A DNA stretch of 64,000 bases from CAVXGU01 sp963761615 (lineage in GTDB: Bacteria > Acidobacteriota > Vicinamibacteria > Vicinamibacterales > CAVVIG01). The notes beneath the pieces are model-generated. The model did not search any database, was not told the origin of the DNA, and saw only the letters and a list, made by a program, of their open reading frames with translations. This document shows positions 63,101 to 64,000 of the stretch, piece after piece. Both the position numbers and the translations under genes were made by a program. The stretch covers positions 1 through 64,000 of the forward strand of contig CAVXGU010000004.1 of assembly GCA_963761615.1 (NCBI GenBank), written 5' to 3'. The stretch's first letter is position 1, and each line of letters begins with the position of its first letter.

Positions 63101-64000
63101 TGAATGACTCTCCCCTGTGGTCGCCGTCGCCGGAGCGGATTCGACGGGCGCGCATGACGGCGTTTCGCGAGGCGGTCGCGCGGCGCTGGGGCGTGCCCGT
63201 GGCCGATGTCGCGGCGCTCTACGACTTCTCGATCCGCGAGACGGAGCAGTTCTGGCGCTCGGTGTGGGATTTCTGCGGCATCGTCGCCGACGCCCAGGGC
63301 GACCGGGCCGTCGAGCATCCCGGCGCGATGCCGGGGGCGCGGTTCTTCCCCGACGCGCGCATGAACTTCGCGGCGAACCTGCTGCGCCGGCGCGACGAGC
63401 ATCCGGCGATCATCTTCTGGAGCGAGACCGGCGAGCGGCGCGAGCTGTCGTTCGCCGCCCTCTACCGCGACGTCTCGCGGGCGGTGCAGGCGCTTCGCGG
63501 CCTCGGCGTCGCGCGCGGCGACCGGATCGCCGGTTATCTGCCCAACCTGCCCGAGACGATCGTCGCGGCGCTGGCCGCCGCCGCCCTCGGGGCCGTCTGG
63601 TCGTCGTGCTCGCCCGACTTCGGCGTCGACGGCGTCGTCGATCGGTTCGGTCAGATTGCGCCGAAGATCCTGATTGCCGCCGACGGCTACTCCTATGGCG
63701 GCAAGCGCATCGACCTGACCGGGCGGCTCGGCGAGGTGGTGGCCCGCCTGCCCTCGGTCGAGCGTCTCATCGTCGTGCCGAACCCGCCGGCTGCGCCGGA
63801 CCGGGGCGGCGTGCCGCGGGCCGTGTGGTGGCCGGAACTGCTCGGCCCACAGGCCGGGGGCGACATCGCGTTCGAGAGCCTGCCGTTCAACCATCCGCTC
63901 TACATCCTGTTCTCGTCGGGCACGACGGGCGTCCCGAAGTGCATCGTGCACGGCGCCGGTGGCACCCTGATCCAGCACCTCAAGGAGCACCAGCTCCACT
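63100..64000 (+). CDS. acetoacetyl-CoA synthetase, 5' part (runs off the window)
   Basis: The first 300 residues of an ANL-superfamily acetoacetate-CoA ligase are present. It begins MNDSPLWSPSPERIRRARMT and has FWRSVWDFCGIVADAQGDRA, ARFFPDARMNFAANLLRRRD, ALGAVWSSCSPDFGVDGVVD and the P-loop LYILFSSGTTGVPKCIVHGA. The family activates acetoacetate for lipid or PHB metabolism. The start ATG 63100 is immediately at the end of the octamer array, so no ordinary ribosome site is present. Confidence 0.92.
   Translation, partial: MNDSPLWSPSPERIRRARMTAFREAVARRWGVPVADVAALYDFSIRETEQFWRSVWDFCGIVADAQGDRAVEHPGAMPGARFFPDARMNFAANLLRRRDEHPAIIFWSETGERRELSFAALYRDVSRAVQALRGLGVARGDRIAGYLPNLPETIVAALAAAALGAVWSSCSPDFGVDGVVDRFGQIAPKILIAADGYSYGGKRIDLTGRLGEVVARLPSVERLIVVPNPPAAPDRGGVPRAVWWPELLGPQAGGDIAFESLPFNHPLYILFSSGTTGVPKCIVHGAGGTLIQHLKEHQLH

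Overview
The window is about 68-70% GC and densely coded, from a Gram-negative bacterium: it carries lipid A and inner-core heptose genes (waaA, lpxK, an lpxL-type acyltransferase, waaF, gmhB, a split hldE, waaC), a TonB-dependent receptor, outer-membrane barrel genes and lipoproteins. The gene mix (TonB receptor with a carboxypeptidase-regulatory N-terminus, DUF6178, esterase-like phytase, REP elements in almost every second spacer) suggests Acidobacteriota, probably class Vicinamibacteria. That placement is inference; there is no rRNA here to test it.

Layout. 1-2.7 kb: a REP-associated tyrosine transposase (RAYT) framed by REP hairpins, a glycosidase-like protein and an orphan antitoxin. 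2.7-7 kb: malate synthase, a secreted ependymin-like protein and a membrane diguanylate cyclase. 7.2-11.5 kb: a PLP decarboxylase divergent from an adenylate-forming ligase, a carrier protein and a GNAT acyltransferase, apparently a small carrier-protein pathway. 11.8-19.5 kb: nine overlapping genes on the minus strand for a modified sugar (reductase, two dehydrogenase/epimerases, C-methyltransferase, RmlC-type epimerase, DUF4910 peptidase-like protein, glycosyltransferase, nucleotidyltransferase, PIG-L deacetylase). 19.6-25.4 kb: GlgX, a type IV pilin, a membrane ferritin (MbfA) and DUF6178. 25.5-33.1 kb: TonB receptor divergent from a phytase-like esterase, a second glycosyltransferase/epimerase pair, small secreted and barrel proteins. 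33.3-37.8 kb: tRNA-Leu and a stress-like set (XRE-cupin regulator, SDR-lipocalin fusion, unknown protein, DUF523-DUF1722). 37.8-41.5 kb: gapA-pgk-tpiA-secG. 41.5-53.2 kb: lipid A and heptose genes, with a pepsin-like aspartic protease and nadE between them. 53.2-64 kb: tRNA-Val, tRNA-Asp, two lipoproteins, a glycosyltransferase relic, an M3 peptidase, a membrane glycosyltransferase, an HTH-GAF protein, queA, a SoxR/SDR pair and the start of an acetoacetyl-CoA synthetase.

The most unusual content is non-coding. A REP family with the GTAG-plus-palindrome form expected of RAYT substrates sits so close to genes that its GTAG supplies or abuts the TAG stop codon of at least five of them. A larger composite element of about 100-200 bp, built around REP hairpins with conserved ends, occurs four times; two copies begin at the base after a stop codon. 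Two further simple-repeat families (an octamer of GTGATGGG/GTAATGGG type, and a GGCTCTGGGCTTTCGG-type repeat) fill other spacers.

At least ten places show a clear reading-frame break inside an otherwise well-conserved gene, several of them compensating pairs. This pattern fits residual insertion/deletion errors in a long-read or low-coverage assembly better than decay of that many core genes (tpiA, lpxK and rfaE2 among them). Such genes are annotated here at full length with the break described.
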